From positions 1 through 7,151 of the forward strand of contig DAOVLC010000070.1 in assembly GCA_030631455.1 (NCBI GenBank): 7,151 bases of DNA, given 5' to 3'. The translations under genes and the position numbers were made by a program. The notes beneath the pieces were generated by a model. That model had not been told where the DNA came from, ran no database searches, and saw only the letters and a list, made by a program, of their open reading frames with translations. Below are positions 5,391-7,151 of the stretch, one piece after another. The DNA comes from Candidatus Zixiibacteriota bacterium (lineage in GTDB: Bacteria; Zixibacteria; MSB-5A5; JAABVY01; JAHJOQ01). Every line of letters starts with the position of its first letter. The first letter of the stretch is position 1.

Positions 5391-6614
5391 TCAAACTGTC
5401 AATCGCGCGTGCTGTGAAACATAACTCTTGAAGAAATCTGCGATGCTGGCGTATGCCTTCTTGAGGATGTCTTCAGGTGGCAGGAAAACCACTCTGAAAT
5501 GCTGTGTGCCGGGTACCTGACCGAATCCGCTCCCATGCACAACCACAACACCCGTTGCCTTGATCAACTCTTTCACGAAATGCTCGTCGGAACCGTCGAT
5601 GTGCAGTCTCGGAAACGCATAGAAAGCACCTTCCGGCTTGACACATGATATCCCCGGAATATCGTTCAGCATCTTCGTGGTCAGATCACGACGACTGCGT
5701 AGTTTCTCTCTAACGGTTTTCAGGTGTGATTGGTCGCCTTCAAGCGCAGGTTTGACCGCGAACTGAATCGGGTGATTTGCGCAAAGCCTCGCACGGAGTA
5801 TCTTGTTAATTGCGGCGATGTAGTCCTTCATTACAGCATTGTCACCGCTCACAATTCCCCAGCCGATCCTGAGTCCCGGCCCGAGATATGACTTCGATAT
5901 TCCGTTGAAAGTAATAACCGGCACATCTTTATCGAGAGATGCAAGCGAGACATGCGGTTTATCATCGAGTATCAACTTATCGTAAATCTCGTCGCAGAAG
6001 ATCACGAGATTGTGCTGCTTGGCGAGTTTGATCAGCTCCAGCATTGTCTCATTTGTGCATACAGATCCGGTAGGATTATTCGGGTTAATCAGAACTATAG
6101 CGCGAGTCCGGTCGTTAATCTTGCTCTTGATGTCGTCGATGTCCGGCTGCCAGCCGTTATCTTCATTCAAATAGTAATCGTTCTCAATGACCTGAAGCTT
6201 GGCAAGCACAGCCTGATACAGCGGATAGCCGGGGGCCGGAGTGAGTACGTTATCACCTTCGTCAGCAAGAGCAGACAGGCAGATTTCGATTGCCTCGCTC
6301 GCGCCGGTAGTGACGAATATGTCATTGATATTGTCGATCCCTTTGCGATGCGCTTCTCGCTCCACCGCATCCACAGCTTCCTGAATACCGGACGCAGGCG
6401 CATAACCGTTCCGGTTATCGAGAAGTGCCTTGTGGATCGCTTCGACCATGTGTGGTGGAGTCTCGAAATCGAATATATTCGGATCGCCGATGTTGAGATA
6501 GAGCATTTCTTTGCCGGATTTGGCAACCTCGTTGGCAAGCACGACGATGTCTCGAACCGCATACCTGATGTCCCTGGTTCGCTCTGCAGGTATTATCTTA
6601 TGATTTGATCCCAT
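5391..6614 (-). CDS. Class I PLP-dependent aminotransferase, alanine aminotransferase-like
   Basis: The 407-residue protein is a complete fold-type I aminotransferase of the AlaA/archaeal AlaAT style, expected to swap an amino group between alanine and 2-oxoglutarate in the cytoplasm. Visible family residues are LNIGDP (40-45), GYAPASG (70-76), the aromatic APGYPLY (127-133), NPNNPTG (177-183) with Asn180, the pyridine-binding Asp208 in CDEIYDK, Lys241 (FNGISKSY) as the cofactor Schiff-base lysine, and Arg374 in HFRVVFLPP for the substrate carboxylate. RLCAN (276-280), NDIPGISCVKP (317-327) and VHGSGFG (359-365) are the stretches that point to alanine aminotransferases; substrate choice stays an inference. 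The start is set by GGGAGAG (6619-6625) upstream. Two in-frame stops in tandem end it (TGA at 5391-5393, then TGA at 5388-5390). It converges with uvrC and seems to be a single-gene transcript with its own promoter and leader. Confidence 0.92.
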   Translation of the reverse strand: MGSNHKIIPAERTRDIRYAVRDIVVLANEVAKSGKEMLYLNIGDPNIFDFETPPHMVEAIHKALLDNRNGYAPASGIQEAVDAVEREAHRKGIDNINDIFVTTGASEAIEICLSALADEGDNVLTPAPGYPLYQAVLAKLQVIENDYYLNEDNGWQPDIDDIKSKINDRTRAIVLINPNNPTGSVCTNETMLELIKLAKQHNLVIFCDEIYDKLILDDKPHVSLASLDKDVPVITFNGISKSYLGPGLRIGWGIVSGDNAVMKDYIAAINKILRARLCANHPIQFAVKPALEGDQSHLKTVREKLRSRRDLTTKMLNDIPGISCVKPEGAFYAFPRLHIDGSDEHFVKELIKATGVVVVHGSGFGQVPGTQHFRVVFLPPEDILKKAYASIADFFKSYVSQHARLTV

Positions 6615-6618
6615 TAGT

Positions 6619-6625
6619 CTCTCCC
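6619..6625 (-). promoter_or_regulatory. Shine-Dalgarno of the aminotransferase
   Basis: Minus-strand GGGAGAG at 6619-6625 ends four bases before the ATG at 6614; its GGAG core (6621-6624) is six bases away. This supports the chosen start. Confidence 0.7.
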
Positions 6626-6639
6626 GTTACTCGGTTTCC

Positions 6640-6672
6640 GCGGAGAACTACTCCGCCGTTCACTCGACGAGT
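6640..6672 (-). promoter_or_regulatory. Structured leader of the aminotransferase: hairpin and perfect palindrome
   Basis: Between the predicted promoter and the ribosome-binding site lie two symmetric elements. The first is a perfect hairpin, GCGGAG (6640-6645) with CTCCGC (6651-6656) around a five-base loop. The second is the perfect 11-base palindrome ACTCG-A-CGAGT (6662-6672), about 12-22 bases after the predicted transcription start. The palindrome fits a dimeric repressor site and the hairpin could affect translation, but no regulator or ligand is indicated. Confidence 0.35.
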
Positions 6673-6690
6673 CTGGTTCTGCTTCCTGAG

Positions 6691-6720
6691 ACAATAAACA
6701 CTATCGGAGGCTGTCGTCAA
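6691..6720 (-). promoter_or_regulatory. Candidate promoter of the aminotransferase
   Basis: On the minus strand TTGACG (6715-6720, five of six consensus bases) is followed after 18 bases by TATTGT (6691-6696, four of six). The predicted start near 6684 leaves a leader of about 70 bases. The box arrangement resembles the one ahead of the prenyltransferase operon. Confidence 0.45.
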
Positions 6721-6799
6721 CCGCTTTATGGACTGGGCTGTGGCAATCTCTATAGCCATACACCAATGATGATGGAGCGCAAATACACACTAAGACAGA

Positions 6800-6813
6800 C
6801 TTGCGACAGCAAG
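6800..6813 (-). terminator. Weak hairpin after the dockerin-protein gene
   Basis: CTTGC (6800-6804) and GCAAG (6809-6813) form a perfect five-base-pair stem with a four-base loop, 31 bases past the stop of the secreted protein. There is no T-tract beyond it on the minus strand, so terminator activity is doubtful. The remainder of the 230-base gap (6615-6844) holds the aminotransferase promoter and leader and no gene I can see. Confidence 0.2.
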
Positions 6814-6844
6814 ACATCTGCATGTTTATTGGTTGCGGGCGAAT

Positions 6845-7151
6845 CTAACAGTCGGGCACCGAATCGCCGTCAGTGTCGCAAGGCGCATTGCCGCCTGCAA
6901 AGATGTACAGGATCAGATAGACGACATCATCGATATCGAAATCACCGCTGCAATCGGCGTCGAGTTGCTCAATCGGAATGCCCCAACAGTCAGCGAAAAT
7001 GCATTGTATCATTAACACGATATCGTCGACATCTACCTCGCCGCTTCCGTCAGCGTCGCCGCAGACGTAGTCGAACAGAATGACATCCGATGTGCCGCAA
7101 TCTGTGTAGGTTGGCCTGATTGAGCCTTTACCGACGGGTGAGAAAATGAAC
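6845..7151 (-). CDS. Secreted protein with tandem dockerin-like EF-hand C-terminus (partial, 5' end outside window)
   Basis: The frame enters from the right edge (first full codon 7150-7148) and ends at a TAG at 6845-6847, giving the last 101 residues. Two dockerin-type calcium loops are clear: Asp32, Asp34, Ser36, Glu38 and Asp43 in the first (DADGSGEVDVDD), and Asp64, Asp66, Ser68, Asp70 and Asp75 in the second (DADCSGDFDIDD). Each is followed by a hydrophobic helix, DIVLMIQCIFA and DVVYLILYIFAGG. The tail CDTDGDSVPDC (91-101) looks like a thrombospondin type 3-like calcium motif. Seven cysteines (18, 30, 50, 55, 67, 91, 101) suggest disulphides and an extracytoplasmic location. Such dockerin-like ends are common on large exported proteins of FCB-related bacteria that lack cellulosomes. 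The role of the main body of the protein is outside the window. Confidence 0.8.
   Translation of the reverse strand, partial: FIFSPVGKGSIRPTYTDCGTSDVILFDYVCGDADGSGEVDVDDIVLMIQCIFADCWGIPIEQLDADCSGDFDIDDVVYLILYIFAGGNAPCDTDGDSVPDC

Noticed and set aside
5952..6608. Plus-strand open frame of 218 codons
   Set aside because: It is exactly antisense to the well-conserved aminotransferase. Its translation has no recognisable domain, and such long antisense frames are a common by-product of codon bias.
6766..7083. Plus-strand Arg-rich frame and many CGATATCG-like palindromes
   Set aside because: The frame is antisense to the dockerin coding region. The palindromes follow from the Asp-Ile-Asp and Asp-Val-Asp codons of the calcium loops and are not independent sites.

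Overview
The window reads as bacterial chromosome, about half G+C, with a Gram-negative envelope. The evidence is a signal-peptide beta-barrel protein of PorV/PorQ type, a lipoprotein hydrolase and a possible relative of the lipopolysaccharide-export permeases. A PorV-like barrel together with a secreted protein ending in a doubled dockerin-like EF-hand module fits the FCB-related phyla, for example Zixibacteria-like lineages. That placement is inference from gene style; there is no rRNA or other marker here.

Layout, left to right. (1) Positions 1-992, minus strand: the first 330 residues of a PorV/PorQ-like outer-membrane protein that runs off the left edge. (2) About 993-1277: a divergent promoter region with one TTGACA box on each strand, a short direct repeat and a small palindrome. 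(3) 1278-5336, plus strand: a compact four-gene run made of a UbiA-family membrane prenyltransferase, a lipid-anchored NlpC/P60 cell-wall hydrolase, a six-helix membrane protein of unknown function, and the excision-repair nuclease UvrC. The last three genes are separated by 1 and 2 bases, so they are very probably co-transcribed and translationally coupled. (4) 5336-5382: a nested inverted repeat between the convergent uvrC and aminotransferase genes. It looks like a dispersed REP-type unit and may act as the aminotransferase terminator. (5) 5391-6614, minus strand: a complete class I PLP aminotransferase closest in style to alanine aminotransferase, with its own promoter and a leader of roughly 70 bases carrying a perfect palindrome and a hairpin. 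(6) 6845-7151, minus strand: the last 101 residues of a secreted protein with a tandem dockerin-like calcium-binding C-terminus, running off the right edge.

The envelope theme is strong: barrel, prenyl-lipid enzyme, peptidoglycan hydrolase, membrane permease-like protein and secreted dockerin protein. uvrC is the odd member of the operon. The most unusual item is the 227-residue membrane protein at 2815-3498. Its helix order and several local motifs resemble LptF/LptG, but the periplasmic jellyroll domain that normally sits between helices 3 and 4 is absent. No tRNA, rRNA, CRISPR array, insertion sequence or phage gene was seen. No complete new defence or mobile system is supported by this window.
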